A DNA stretch of 64,000 nucleotides from Agromyces rhizosphaerae (GTDB lineage: Bacteria > Actinomycetota > Actinomycetes > Actinomycetales > Microbacteriaceae): positions 2,356,001 through 2,420,000 of the forward strand of contig NZ_BSDP01000001.1 in the NCBI RefSeq assembly GCF_027925245.1, read 5' to 3'. Below are positions 18,760 to 27,219 of the stretch, one piece after another. Position 1 is the first letter of the stretch, and each line of letters starts with the position of its first letter. The notes beneath the pieces are model-generated. The model was not told where the DNA came from and did no database searches. It worked only from the letters and a program-made list of their open reading frames with translations. The translations under genes and the position numbers were made by a program.

Positions 18760-19892
18760 GCGCGGGCGGGCCCGGCCCGTTCCGCGAGGCCGTCGTCGAC
18801 CTCGGCGCGATCCGCGCGAACATCGCGCGCATCGCCGAGGAGGCGGCGCCCGCCGCGGTCATGGCCGTCGTGAAGGCCGACGCCTACGGGCACGGCGCGC
18901 TGCCGGTCGCGCGCGCCGCGCTCGAGGGCGGGGCGCGCATGCTCGGGGTGGCCGACGTCGACGAGGCCCTCGCGCTCCGCGCCGCCGGTGTCACCGCCCC
19001 GATCCTCGCCTGGCTGCACGACCCCGGGCTCGACTTCGTGCCCGCACTGGAGGCCGGCATCGCCGTCGGCGTCTCCTCGGCGCACCAGCTCGAGCAGGTC
19101 GCCGCCGCGGTCGAGCGGGGTGCGCCGCCGGCGTCCGTGCACCTGAAGGTCGACACGGGGCTCAGCCGGAACGGCGTCGAGCCCGCCCGCTGGGACGCGG
19201 TCGTCCGGCGCGCACGCGAGCTCGAGGCATCCGGCCTGCTCACCGTCGACGGCGTGTTCAGCCACCTCGCGAACGCCTCCGACGCCGACGACGACGCGCA
19301 GCTGGCGGCGTTCCGGGCGGCGCTCGAGGCGGCGGATGCCGCGGGCCTGCGCCCCGGCCTGCGCCACCTCGCCTCGACCGCGGCCGCGCTGCGACGGCCC
19401 GACGCCCGGTTCGACCTCGTGCGCGTCGGCATCGGCATGTACGGCCTGACGCCCTACGGCGACGGCACGACCGGGGCCGACCTCGGCCTGGTGCCCGCGA
19501 TGACGCTGCGGGGCAGGGTGGCCGCCGTGCGGCGCATCGCCGCCGGCGCCGGGGTGTCGTACGACCTGACCTGGCGCGCGGGCGCGCCGACCACGCTGGC
19601 GCTCGTGCCGCTCGGGTACGCCGACGGGGTTCCCCGGCACGCCTCGGGCACCGGCCGGGTGCTGCTCGGCGGCGAGGTGCGTCCGATCGTGGGCCGCGTC
19701 GCGATGGACCAGTTCCTGGTCGACGCGGGTGACGCGCCGGTGGCGACGGGCGACGAGGTCGTGCTGTTCGGCGACCCCGCGAGCGGTGCGCCGACGGCCG
19801 ACGAGTGGGCGGATGCCGCGGGCACGATCGGCTACGAGATCGTGACGCGCATCGGGCCGCGCGTGCCCCGCACGTACCGGGAGGCGCCGTGA
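18756..19892 (+). CDS. alr: Alanine racemase
   Basis: A 378-residue PLP enzyme giving D-alanine for peptidoglycan. The N-terminal barrel carries the PLP lysine Lys40 in AVVKADAYGHG. The C-terminal domain supplies the second catalytic residue, expected to be Tyr269 in GVSYDLTW. GTG start within a GTGA overlap with acpS; its own stop overlaps tsaE by 4 bp. Confidence 0.95.
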   Translation: MSAGGPGPFREAVVDLGAIRANIARIAEEAAPAAVMAVVKADAYGHGALPVARAALEGGARMLGVADVDEALALRAAGVTAPILAWLHDPGLDFVPALEAGIAVGVSSAHQLEQVAAAVERGAPPASVHLKVDTGLSRNGVEPARWDAVVRRARELEASGLLTVDGVFSHLANASDADDDAQLAAFRAALEAADAAGLRPGLRHLASTAAALRRPDARFDLVRVGIGMYGLTPYGDGTTGADLGLVPAMTLRGRVAAVRRIAAGAGVSYDLTWRAGAPTTLALVPLGYADGVPRHASGTGRVLLGGEVRPIVGRVAMDQFLVDAGDAPVATGDEVVLFGDPASGAPTADEWADAAGTIGYEIVTRIGPRVPRTYREAP

Positions 19893-20407
19893 TCGCCCGC
19901 GAGGTCGCCACGCCGGAGGCGATGGAGGAGGCCGGCCGCGAGCTCGCCGCCGACCTGCGCCGCGGCGACCTCGTCGTGCTCACGGGGCCGCTCGGCGCGG
20001 GCAAGACGACGCTCACTCGGGGCATCGGCGACGGGCTCGAGGTGCGCGGGCCGGTGCAGAGCCCGACGTTCGTGCTCGCGCGCACGCACCCGAGCCTGGT
20101 CGGCGGACCGCCGCTCGTGCACGTCGACGCGTACCGGCTCGGCAGCGCGATGGAGCTCGACGACCTCGACATCGACTTCGCGGGTTCGGTCGTCGTGGTC
20201 GAGTGGGGTGCCGGCATGCTCGACGGGGTCGCCGACTCGTGGCTCGAGGTCGAGATCGCGCGTCCGACGGGCGGCGCCGGGCACGGGGCGTCCGACGGCC
20301 GCGACGCCGACGACCCGGTGGACCTCGACGCCGACGAGCCGCGCACGCTGCGCGTGACCGGCCGCGGCCCGCGCTGGGCGGGCGGCCGGTACGGCGAGCC
20401 GACGTAG
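19889..20407 (+). CDS. tsaE: tRNA t6A biosynthesis ATPase TsaE
   Basis: A 172-residue ATPase of the complex that adds threonylcarbamoyl to A37 of ANN-decoding tRNAs. The Walker A loop GPLGAGKTT is at 33-41, followed by SPTFVLARTHPS and HVDAYRLGS, both family segments. A C-terminal Asp-rich stretch (about 135-155) is less conserved. It overlaps alr by 4 bp and is followed by tsaB. Confidence 0.93.
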   Translation: MIAREVATPEAMEEAGRELAADLRRGDLVVLTGPLGAGKTTLTRGIGDGLEVRGPVQSPTFVLARTHPSLVGGPPLVHVDAYRLGSAMELDDLDIDFAGSVVVVEWGAGMLDGVADSWLEVEIARPTGGAGHGASDGRDADDPVDLDADEPRTLRVTGRGPRWAGGRYGEPT

Positions 20408-20410
20408 GCT
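20405..20410 (+). promoter_or_regulatory. -10 box of tsaB, built on the tsaE stop codon
   Basis: TAGGCT begins with the TAG stop codon of tsaE and ends 6 nt before the tsaB ATG, consistent with a leaderless internal promoter. Confidence 0.5.
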
Positions 20411-20416
20411 GTGTCC

Positions 20417-21037
20417 ATGCTGCTCGCGATCGACACCTCGGCGGGGTCCGGTGTCGCCGTGGTCGACGAGACCGGCCTCGTGCGCGCCGAGCGCGCCACC
20501 GACGACACCATGCGCCACGCCGAGGCGATCGGCGTGCTCATCGCCGAGGCGCTCGCCGCGGCGGGCGTCGACGCGGCCGACGTCGACGGCGTGGTCGCGG
20601 GCGTGGGACCCGGGCCGTTCACGGGCCTGCGGGTCGGCATCGCCGCGGCGCACGCGTTCGCCTTCGGCGCCGGATGCCGGATGCTGCCGGTGGTGAGCCA
20701 CGATGCGCTCGCGCTCGCGTGGTACCTCGAGGGCGGCGATGGGCCGCTCCTCGTGGTGACCGACGCGAGGCGCCGCGAGCGCTACTGGAGCAGCTACGAG
20801 GGGCTCGACCTGCACGGGCTGCCCGTGCGCGCCGGGGGCCCGGGGCTCGCCAAGCCCCACGCGCTGCCCGAGACGGCCGGCACCCGGCTGGACGCGCACC
20901 ACGTCTCGGCCGCCTCGCTCGGCATGGTCGCCGCGCGCACGCTCGCTGCCGGCATCGCGTTCGCGCCCGACGAGCCGCTCTACCTGCGCTCGCCCGACGT
21001 GACCCCCGCCGCGGCGCCGAAGCGGGTGAGCGCATGA
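20417..21037 (+). CDS. tsaB: tRNA t6A biosynthesis protein TsaB
   Basis: A 206-residue actin-like partner of TsaD. It begins MLLAIDTSAGSGVAVVDE, the family N terminus, and has VAGVGPGPFTGLRVGIA in the middle. ATG at 20417 is preferred over GTG at 20411 because it places the conserved LLAIDTS directly at the start and matches the -10 spacing. It overlaps rimI by 4 bp. Confidence 0.92.
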   Translation: MLLAIDTSAGSGVAVVDETGLVRAERATDDTMRHAEAIGVLIAEALAAAGVDAADVDGVVAGVGPGPFTGLRVGIAAAHAFAFGAGCRMLPVVSHDALALAWYLEGGDGPLLVVTDARRRERYWSSYEGLDLHGLPVRAGGPGLAKPHALPETAGTRLDAHHVSAASLGMVAARTLAAGIAFAPDEPLYLRSPDVTPAAAPKRVSA

Positions 21038-21543
21038 GCTGGATGCTGCGCCGTGCCGCCGCCGCCGACCTCGGCCCGATCATGGAGCTCGAGCGCGCGA
21101 CCTTCGCGAACGACGCCTGGTCGGCCGACTCGATGTCGCGCGAACTCGTCGACGAGCACGGGTACTACCTCGTCGCGACGCCCGCCGACGAGCCCGACGC
21201 CGTGGTCGCGTACGCGGGGCTCCTCGCGCCGCGCGGTTCCGGCCAGGGTGACATCCAGACCATCGCCGTCGCGCCCGGCGCGCGCTCGGCCGGCCTCGGC
21301 CGCGCGCTCATGCAGGCGCTGCTCGCCGAGGCGTGGCGGCGCGGCGCGCGGGACGTCTTCCTCGAGGTGCGCGCGGACAACCCGGTCGCGCAGGCGCTCT
21401 ACCGCTCCCTCGGGTTCGCCGAGCTCGGTCGCCGGCGGGCGTACTACCAGCCCGACGGCGTGGACGCGATCGTCATGCGCGCGCAGCTGACCGCGCCCGT
21501 CACCCGCCCCGCGGCATCCGTGGTCTCGGAGGTGGGCGAGTGA
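21034..21543 (+). CDS. rimI: Ribosomal protein alanine N-acetyltransferase RimI-like
   Basis: A 169-residue GNAT. The acetyl-CoA loop is in [16 protein letters not shown], followed by [20 protein letters not shown], which is very typical of RimI. RimI acetylates the N terminus of S18 in Escherichia coli; in actinobacteria the target may be broader. It is located between tsaB and tsaD with 4-bp overlaps on both sides. Confidence 0.9.
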   Translation: MSWMLRRAAAADLGPIMELERATFANDAWSADSMSRELVDEHGYYLVATPADEPDAVVAYAGLLAPRGSGQGDIQTIAVAPGARSAGLGRALMQALLAEAWRRGARDVFLEVRADNPVAQALYRSLGFAELGRRRAYYQPDGVDAIVMRAQLTAPVTRPAASVVSEVGE

Positions 21544-22592
21544 ACCGCAGCGATCCCGTGGTGCTCGGCATCGAGACCAGCTGCGACGAGACCGGCGTCG
21601 GCATCGTGCGCGGCTCGACGCTCCTCGCCAACGTCATCGCCTCGTCGATGGAGGAGCACGCCCGCTACGGCGGAGTCGTTCCCGAGGTGGCCGCCCGCGC
21701 CCACCTCGAGGCGCTCGGCCCCACCCTCCGCAGCGCGGTCGACGAGGCCGGCATCACGCTCGACGAGGTCGACGCGATCGCCGTGACCAACGGGCCGGGC
21801 CTCGCCGGCGCGCTCATGGTCGGCGTGGGCGCGGCCAAGGCGCTCGCGCTGTCGCTCGACGTGCCGATCTACGCCGTGAACCACCTCGTGGGGCACGTGG
21901 GCGCGGACGTCCTCGCCGACGACGAGCCGTTCGAGTACCCGACGATCGCGCTCCTGGTCTCGGGCGGGCACACGTCGCTGCTGCTCGTGCACGACCTCAC
22001 CAGCGACGTCGAGCTGCTCGGCGAGACCATCGACGACGCCGCGGGCGAGGCGTTCGACAAGGTCGCGCGCGTGCTCGGGCTCGCGTACCCCGGCGGCCCG
22101 CGCATCGACGCGGCGGCGGTCGACGGCGACCCGCGCGCCATCCGCTTCCCGCGCGGCCTGACCAAGCCCAAGGACCTCGTGCGGCACCGCTACGACTTCA
22201 GCTTCTCGGGCCTGAAGACCGCGGTCGCGCGCTGGGTCGAGCAGCGCCAGGACGCGGGCGAGCCGCTGCCGGTGGGCGACGTGGCGGCGAGCTTCCGCGA
22301 GGCGGTCGCCGACGTGCTGGTCGGCAAGGCGATCGCGGCCTGCGTCGACCTGGGCGTGCCCCGGCTGCTGCTGGGCGGCGGCGTCGTGGCGAACGCGCGC
22401 GTGCGCGCCCTCGCGGCCGAGCGGGCGGATGCGGCGGGCATCGCCCTGCGCATCCCGCCGCTCTCGCTCTGCACCGACAACGGCGCGATGATCGCCGCGC
22501 TCGGCGCGCAGCGCATCATGGCCGGCCACGAGCCCTCGGACCTCGGGTTCGGCGCGGACTCGACCCTGCCGGTGACGACCATCCAGTCCTGA
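21540..22592 (+). CDS. tsaD: tRNA N6-adenosine threonylcarbamoyltransferase TsaD
   Basis: A 350-residue catalytic subunit of t6A synthesis. It shows [11 protein letters not shown] near the start and the metal-binding NHLVGH with His115 and His119. [10 protein letters not shown] and [13 protein letters not shown] follow, with the late metal-binding [12 protein letters not shown] start overlaps the rimI stop. With tsaE and tsaB the set needed for t6A transfer is present apart from TsaC. Confidence 0.96.
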   Translation: MNRSDPVVLGIETSCDETGVGIVRGSTLLANVIASSMEEHARYGGVVPEVAARAHLEALGPTLRSAVDEAGITLDEVDAIAVTNGPGLAGALMVGVGAAKALALSLDVPIYAVNHLVGHVGADVLADDEPFEYPTIALLVSGGHTSLLLVHDLTSDVELLGETIDDAAGEAFDKVARVLGLAYPGGPRIDAAAVDGDPRAIRFPRGLTKPKDLVRHRYDFSFSGLKTAVARWVEQRQDAGEPLPVGDVAASFREAVADVLVGKAIAACVDLGVPRLLLGGGVVANARVRALAAERADAAGIALRIPPLSLCTDNGAMIAALGAQRIMAGHEPSDLGFGADSTLPVTTIQS

Positions 22593-22740
22593 CGACGCCG
22601 GGCGACATACTCGGGTTAACCCTCCTGCGCCCCGGTGTCGTGCACCGCTATGGTGAGGTACGAGCACCGCGCTGCAGTGGTGCCCGGGTGCGTGCGCGCC
22701 GCAGCATCCGTCGTCCTGCACCGTCCTCGAGGAGTTCACC

Positions 22741-23064
22741 GTGACCGACCCCAACACGCCGCAGCAGCCCGACTACTCCGCCGCGCCCGCGCCCTCCGGC
22801 CAGTACGCCGCCGCGCCGAACACGCAGAAGACGAACGTCCTCGCGATCATCTCGCTCGTGTCGGCGTTCTTCATCTCGCTCGTCGCGGTCATCACCGGCC
22901 ACATCGCGCTCAGCCAGATCAAGAAGACGGGCGAGCAGGGCCGCGGCCTCGCGATCGCCGGCCTCGTCATCGGCTACATCGGCCTGGTGGTCGGCGTCAT
23001 CGTCTTCATCTTCTGGATCGCCGTGATCGGCTTCGCGGCCTCGAGCGGCAACCTGAACTACTGA
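22741..23064 (+). CDS. DUF4190 small membrane protein (first of three)
   Basis: A 107-residue protein with a Pro/Ala/Gln-rich N-terminal 30 residues followed by two membrane helices (about 33-55 and 70-97). Between them is GHIALSQIKKTGEQGRGLAI, the hallmark of DUF4190 proteins. Function is unknown. GAGGAGTTCACC precedes the GTG. It is followed by two related genes in the same direction. Confidence 0.8.
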   Translation: MTDPNTPQQPDYSAAPAPSGQYAAAPNTQKTNVLAIISLVSAFFISLVAVITGHIALSQIKKTGEQGRGLAIAGLVIGYIGLVVGVIVFIFWIAVIGFAASSGNLNY

Positions 23065-23108
23065 CCCGTGGCCCGCCGGGCGGGCCGCGCGAGCGCAAGG
23101 GACGCATC

Positions 23109-23714
23109 ATGACCGACCCGAAGACCCCGTCCGACCAGCCGGAGGAGCCGGAGACCCCGGCCCCCACCGAGCCGGACACGCCCGCACCCGCCGAGCCGAC
23201 GGTGCCGACCCCCGCCGAGCCGGCGCCGCCGGCCCCAGAGGAGCCGCTCGCGCCGACCCCGGCCGAGCCGGTCGTGCCGACGCCGCCGCCCGCACCCGAG
23301 CCGACGTCACCGCCGGCGGCTCCGCAGGCGTCGACCCCGCCGCCGCCCGCGCCACCGGCGTACGGCCCGCCGGCCGGGCAGGTGTCGTACGCGGCGTCGC
23401 CGACGCCGGCGCCCGCGGCCGGCGCGGCGAGCCCGTCGCCGGTGCTCTCGATCATCTCGCTGGTCGCGGGCGTCCTGGGCGTCGTGGGATCGATCGTGGT
23501 CGTGTGGATCCCGATCGTGGGCGGCATCCTGCAGCTCTTCATCCCCGCCGCGGCGGTCGTCCTGGGCTTCCTGGGGCGCCGCAAGGAGCCGACGGGCAAG
23601 GGCATGGCGCTCGCCGGCATCATCACCGGCTTCGTGGGCATCGCGATCGGCATCATCTCGATCATCGGCTGGATCGCGATCTTCGCGGCCGCGCCGTACA
23701 GCTACTACTACTGA
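23109..23714 (+). CDS. DUF4190-like membrane protein with Pro/Glu-rich N terminus
   Basis: A 201-residue protein. The first 110 residues are a disordered Pro/Ala/Glu/Thr repeat (PTPAEP-type units). Residues about 112-198 form two membrane helices of the DUF4190 type around GFLGRRKEPTGKGMALAGII. The protein ends in Tyr residues (PYSYYY), as does its upstream paralogue (NLNY). GCAAGGGACG precedes the ATG. Function unknown. Confidence 0.75.
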   Translation: MTDPKTPSDQPEEPETPAPTEPDTPAPAEPTVPTPAEPAPPAPEEPLAPTPAEPVVPTPPPAPEPTSPPAAPQASTPPPPAPPAYGPPAGQVSYAASPTPAPAAGAASPSPVLSIISLVAGVLGVVGSIVVVWIPIVGGILQLFIPAAAVVLGFLGRRKEPTGKGMALAGIITGFVGIAIGIISIIGWIAIFAAAPYSYYY

Positions 23715-23722
23715 CGCCAGCG

Positions 23723-24202
23723 ATGTACGCCGACGCCGACGACGCCCGGCCGCAGGAGGACCCTGCGGCCGGGCGTCCGGCGTCCGCGGGCCCGCCGGCG
23801 GGCGGCAGCCTCCCCGAGCCCCCGCCTCCCGCGCGCGAGTTCGAGGAGGTGTACGACACGGGCGTCATCTCGCGCCTCCCGACCGGGGAACTGCTGGTCG
23901 TGCACCGCGACTGGGACCCCTCGCCGGCCGACGAGCACGCCTCCGAGGAGGAGGTCGTGGAGCGCTCGCTCTACGGCACCGTGGCATCCGCGAGCGGCAT
24001 CATCGGCGTGCTCGCTGCGCTGTTCGTCGGGTGGGCCGTGCCGCTGTCGATCGCGGCGATCGTGTTCGGCGTGCTCGGCATCCGACGCGGCACGGGAGAC
24101 GGCGCGCGCTCGGCCATCGGGATCGCCACGGGCGCGGCGGGCACGCTCTTCTCGATGATCTGGATCTTCACCTACGTCACCGCGGCCGGCGTGCTCGGCT
24201 GA
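23723..24202 (+). CDS. DUF4190-like membrane protein (third of three)
   Basis: A 159-residue protein. The acidic, Pro-rich N-terminal 85 residues include GVISRLPTGELLVVHRDW. Two membrane helices follow (about 93-115 and 130-158), with FGVLGIRRGTGDGARSAIGI between them, the DUF4190 pattern. It begins 8 bp after the previous gene, so the three are probably one operon from local duplication. Function unknown. Confidence 0.7.
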   Translation: MYADADDARPQEDPAAGRPASAGPPAGGSLPEPPPPAREFEEVYDTGVISRLPTGELLVVHRDWDPSPADEHASEEEVVERSLYGTVASASGIIGVLAALFVGWAVPLSIAAIVFGVLGIRRGTGDGARSAIGIATGAAGTLFSMIWIFTYVTAAGVLG

Positions 24203-24226
24203 CCGCATCGCGTCGCTGCGCGCTGG

Positions 24227-24244
24227 GGCCGCGCGCCTGCGGCC
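24227..24244. terminator. Weak hairpin between converging genes
   Basis: GGCCGC and GCGGCC enclose six bases in the 51-bp gap between the DUF4190 genes and the convergent methyltransferase gene. Confidence 0.3.
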
Positions 24245-24253
24245 GACGGGGGA

Positions 24254-25438
24254 TCAGACGCGCTCGGCGAGCAGCGCGACGTGGCGTCCCTGCGCCCGGG
24301 TCAGGATGATCGTCGCACTGCGGTCGCCGCGGAGCTTCAGCCGGCGTCGGAGCGCGGCCGGGTCGACGTCCACCCCGCGCTTCTTGATCTCGAGCACGCC
24401 GACCTCGCGATCGCGGAGTGCGCGCCGGAGGTCCTGCTCGTCGGGCGGGAGCTGATCGAGCACGCGGAAGCCGGTAGCGAACGGGGTCGCGGCGGGCTCG
24501 TCTGCGGTGAGGTACGCGATGCCGTCGCCGACCATCCGCGCGCCGAGCGTGCGGGCGAGGTCGCCGATGAGCCGGGAGCGGATCACGGCGGGGTCGGGCT
24601 CGAAGACGTACTCGCCGAGCGGACCCGTCTCCACGTCGGGGCTGTCGGCCGCGGCGACCATCTCGTGCGCGCCGTCGTCGCGCAGCACCAGGGCGGCGCG
24701 CCGCACGCCGTCGCGCGCGAGCACGCCGGTCCAGAGCACGAGCTCCACCAGGTCGCCGTCGACCGAGACCCACTGGGCCTCGGCGTCGCCGGGGATCACG
24801 TCGCGATCGGTCCCCGGCCCGAGCTTGACGCCCACCGGCATCCGCTCGGCGATCGAGAACACCGTCTCCAGGCTCGGGGAGTAGTCCGCGGCCCGCAGCC
24901 GCGTCGTCGTGCCCTGCTCGGTGCGACGGCGGGCGGGATCGAGCCAGGCGGCGTCGACATCGTCGAGGGGCACGGATGCCGCGTCCGCGTGCACGACCTC
25001 CGCCTGCGCGAACGGGGTGAGGTTGAAGGCCGCGATCGCGGCGGTCACCTCGTCGGCCTCGACCGCGGTGACCTGCAGGTCGATCGCCGCCATCGCGAGC
25101 GCGTCGCCGCCGATGCCGCAGCCGAGGTCGGCGACCCGGCGCAGGCCCGCCGCGTCGAACCGGCCGGCGTGCAGCGCCGCCACCCGCAGCCGGGTGGCCT
25201 GCTCGAGCCCGGCCTCGGTGAACAGCATCCGCTCCGCGAAGGGACCGAACTTCGCCTCGGCCTTCGCGCGCAGCCGCGACTGGGTGAGCGCGGCCGCGAC
25301 CACGCCCGGGGAGTGGCCCTCCCTGCGGAGCGCGGCGACGGTCTGGACGACCTGGTCGCGACCCGTCCAGCGGGGGAGCGAATCGAGGAGCCGGAGGCCC
25401 TCCGGGCTCAGCAGCTCGACCAGCTCGGCGCGATCCAT
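24254..25438 (-). CDS. SAM-dependent methyltransferase with THUMP-like C terminus
   Basis: A 394-residue protein. The SAM-binding motif VADLGCGIGGD is at 102-112, and WLDPARR near 165 is typical of a methyltransferase acting on nucleic acid. The C-terminal 80 residues (EVGVLEIKKRGVDVDP onward) resemble the THUMP-like domain found with this family. The substrate is unknown; RNA is likely. The ATG is preceded by TAGCGT at 6 nt and no ribosome binding site. Confidence 0.75.
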   Translation of the reverse strand: MDRAELVELLSPEGLRLLDSLPRWTGRDQVVQTVAALRREGHSPGVVAAALTQSRLRAKAEAKFGPFAERMLFTEAGLEQATRLRVAALHAGRFDAAGLRRVADLGCGIGGDALAMAAIDLQVTAVEADEVTAAIAAFNLTPFAQAEVVHADAASVPLDDVDAAWLDPARRRTEQGTTTRLRAADYSPSLETVFSIAERMPVGVKLGPGTDRDVIPGDAEAQWVSVDGDLVELVLWTGVLARDGVRRAALVLRDDGAHEMVAAADSPDVETGPLGEYVFEPDPAVIRSRLIGDLARTLGARMVGDGIAYLTADEPAATPFATGFRVLDQLPPDEQDLRRALRDREVGVLEIKKRGVDVDPAALRRRLKLRGDRSATIILTRAQGRHVALLAERV

Positions 25439-25444
25439 CCCGCC

Positions 25445-25450
25445 ACGCTA
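25445..25450 (-). promoter_or_regulatory. -10 box of the THUMP-like methyltransferase gene, leaderless
   Basis: TAGCGT on the minus strand ends 6 nt before the ATG at 25438. Confidence 0.5.
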
Positions 25451-25501
25451 GCACCGGCGGAGCCGGCGTCCGGAGGCCGCTCCGGGGCATCCGCCACCCT
25501 G

Positions 25502-25528
25502 CTGGCACTCACGTTGCACGAGTGCCAA
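25502..25528. promoter_or_regulatory. CIRCE element 1 (HrcA operator) upstream of groES
   Basis: CTGGCACTC, nine bases, then GAGTGCCAA: 8 of 9 positions are complementary and the pattern matches the CIRCE consensus TTAGCACTC-N9-GAGTGCTAA. It covers the -35 region of the groES promoter. Confidence 0.85.
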
Positions 25529-25542
25529 CAGACCCCTAGACT
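25514..25542 (+). promoter_or_regulatory. groES promoter between two CIRCE elements
   Basis: -35 TTGCAC (25514-25519), a 17-bp spacer, then -10 TAGACT (25537-25542). This is a good vegetative promoter. The -35 lies inside CIRCE 1, and the likely start point (about 25549) lies inside CIRCE 2, so HrcA would block it from both sides. Confidence 0.75.
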
Positions 25543-25546
25543 CGAC

Positions 25547-25573
25547 GTAGCACTCTCAGTCTGCGAGTGCTAA
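25547..25573. promoter_or_regulatory. CIRCE element 2 (HrcA operator) upstream of groES
   Basis: GTAGCACTC, nine bases, then GAGTGCTAA: nearly perfect CIRCE. It lies 34 bp before the groES start codon. Confidence 0.92.
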
Positions 25574-25606
25574 ACAGTCTTCGTTTCTTCAAGAAAGAGG
25601 TCAACC

Positions 25607-25903
25607 GTGTCGGTCTCCATCAAGCCGCTCGAGGATCGCATCGTCATCCAGCAGGTCGAAGCGGAGCAGACCACCGCTTCGGGTCTCGTCATCCCGGACA
25701 CCGCGAAGGAGAAGCCCCAGGAGGGCGAGGTCGTCGCGGTCGGCCCGGGCCGCATCGACGACAACGGCAACCGCGTCCCGCTCGACGTCGCAGTCGGCGA
25801 CAAGGTGATCTACTCGAAGTACGGCGGAACCGAGGTCAAGTTCGGCGGCCAGGACTACCTGGTGCTCTCGGCCCGCGACGTGCTCGCGGTGGTCGTGCGC
25901 TAG
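25607..25903 (+). CDS. groES: Co-chaperonin GroES
   Basis: A 98-residue cap of the GroEL chaperonin. The start [14 protein letters not shown] and the mobile-loop region [18 protein letters not shown] are typical. GTG start after AAAGAGGTC. No groEL follows; a terminator and rarD do, so GroEL must be encoded elsewhere. Two CIRCE operators predict heat-inducible HrcA control. Confidence 0.97.
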   Translation: MSVSIKPLEDRIVIQQVEAEQTTASGLVIPDTAKEKPQEGEVVAVGPGRIDDNGNRVPLDVAVGDKVIYSKYGGTEVKFGGQDYLVLSARDVLAVVVR

Positions 25904-25918
25904 TCGCATCCGCACCTC

Positions 25919-25957
25919 ACGAACGGCCCGCTCGCCTCGCGCGAGCGGGCCGTTCGT
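25919..25957. terminator. Terminator hairpin after groES
   Basis: A perfect 17-bp stem (ACGAACGGCCCGCTCGC and its complement) with loop CTCGC, 16 bp after the groES stop. It separates groES from rarD. Confidence 0.85.
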
Positions 25958-25997
25958 CATCTCCGGGGCGTGGAGCGCGGTCGTGCCGGGTGCGGCG

Positions 25998-26003
25998 TAG
26001 CAT
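25998..26003 (+). promoter_or_regulatory. -10 box of rarD, leaderless
   Basis: TAGCAT ends 6 nt before the GTG at 26010. No ribosome binding site is seen. Confidence 0.5.
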
Positions 26004-26009
26004 CGAGCG

Positions 26010-27011
26010 GTGACCGACTCTCCACGGCGCGCGTCGCGCGCGACGGTCGACGCCCCCGCCGGCTCGCGCCGGGCGGGCTTCGCCTACGCGTTCACGGCAT
26101 ACGGGCTGTGGGGCGTCCTCCCCCTGTACTTCCTCGCGCTCGCGCCCACCGGACCGTTCGAGATCGTGGCCTGGCGCGTGCTCCTCTCGCTCGGGTTCTG
26201 CGCGATCCTGCTCACGGTCGGGCGGGCGTGGCGAGCGCTCGGCGTGCTCGTGCGCGACCGCCGGGTGATGTTCGTCATGGCCGCCGCCGGCGCCCTCATC
26301 TACGTGAACTGGCAGACCTACGTCTACGCCACGGCGACCGGCCGGGTGGTCGAGACCTCGCTCGGCTACTTCATCAACCCGATCGTCACGGTGTTCCTCG
26401 GCGTGCTCGTGCTGGGGGAGCGGCTCCGCGTGCTCCAGTGGGTCGCCGTGGGGATCTCGTTCGTCGCGGTCGTGGTGCTCACGGTCGCACACGGCGGCCC
26501 GCCGTGGATCGCGCTCGTGCTCGCCTTCTCGTTCGGCCTCTACGGCCTCATCAAGAAGCGCGTCGGCGCGCGCGTCGACGCGGTGGCCGGGCTCACCCTC
26601 GAGACCGCGTGGCTCGCGCCGGTCGCGCTCGTGCAGCTCGTGGTCGTCGCCGTCACCTCCGGGCTCACGCTCGGCACGGCCGGGCCCTGGCACGCGCTGC
26701 TCCTGCTCTGCGCGGGGGCGGTCACGGCCGTGCCGCTGCTCGCGTTCGCGGCGGGATCGCGGCGGCTGCCGCTGGTGTCGATGGGCTTCATCCAGTACCT
26801 CGCGCCCGTGCTGCAGTTCATCGTCGGCGTCGCGGTGCTCGGCGAGCCCATGCCGCTCGAGCGATGGATCGGATTCGCGCTCGTCTGGATCGCGATCGGC
26901 GTGCTGCTGGCGGACCTCGCACGGGCCGCAGGACGCGACAGGAGGGCCCGCCGGGCCCTCGCCGCATCGGAGGACCGGGATGCCCCGGAAGCGCCCGTGG
27001 GGCCGCTCTGA
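26010..27011 (+). CDS. rarD: EamA/DMT-family permease RarD
   Basis: A 333-residue inner-membrane protein with about ten hydrophobic helices in two EamA repeats. The family segments AYTFTAYGLWG-like (AYAFTAYGLWGVLPLYF), INWQTYVYA-like (VNWQTYVYATATG) and SLGYFINPI identify RarD. Named after chloramphenicol resistance in Pseudomonas; the true substrate is unknown. The C-terminal tail (about 305-333) is charged and probably cytoplasmic. Confidence 0.88.
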   Translation: MTDSPRRASRATVDAPAGSRRAGFAYAFTAYGLWGVLPLYFLALAPTGPFEIVAWRVLLSLGFCAILLTVGRAWRALGVLVRDRRVMFVMAAAGALIYVNWQTYVYATATGRVVETSLGYFINPIVTVFLGVLVLGERLRVLQWVAVGISFVAVVVLTVAHGGPPWIALVLAFSFGLYGLIKKRVGARVDAVAGLTLETAWLAPVALVQLVVVAVTSGLTLGTAGPWHALLLLCAGAVTAVPLLAFAAGSRRLPLVSMGFIQYLAPVLQFIVGVAVLGEPMPLERWIGFALVWIAIGVLLADLARAAGRDRRARRALAASEDRDAPEAPVGPL

Positions 27012-27128
27012 GCGCCTCACGATCGTTGCGTGAATGTTGCCCGGAGCGCAGATTCGCGTCGTTCGGGGGGCGTTTATGACGCCCACGTAACGATTCATCC
27101 GGTGTTACATGGTTGTGATCGCCCTGAC

Positions 27129-27158
27129 TTGTTCCCGTCTCACGGGCCTGACTACTGT
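27129..27158 (+). promoter_or_regulatory. Putative promoter of the branched-chain amino-acid binding protein
   Basis: TTGTTC (27129-27134), an 18-bp spacer and TACTGT (27153-27158). The start would be near 27165, giving a leader of about 55 nt with an AGGAG site before the gene. The 208-bp gap is AT-richer than its surroundings and holds nothing else I recognise. Confidence 0.45.
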
Positions 27159-27219
27159 GAACGCACGGCACCCGTCTGGGTGCCGCACCAAACAGTGTCC
27201 TTCAGTCCCTAGGAGCATG

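Noticed and set aside
16434..19640. A 1068-residue open frame on the minus strand across glmS-acpS-alr
   Set aside because: It lies opposite three well-supported genes and has no family features; third-position GC bias explains its openness.
20660..20690. GGATGCCGGATGC in tsaB as a doubled copy of the recoded hexamer
   Set aside because: Here the bases arise from normal codons for Gly-Cys-Arg-Met, so it does not support selection for the hexamer.
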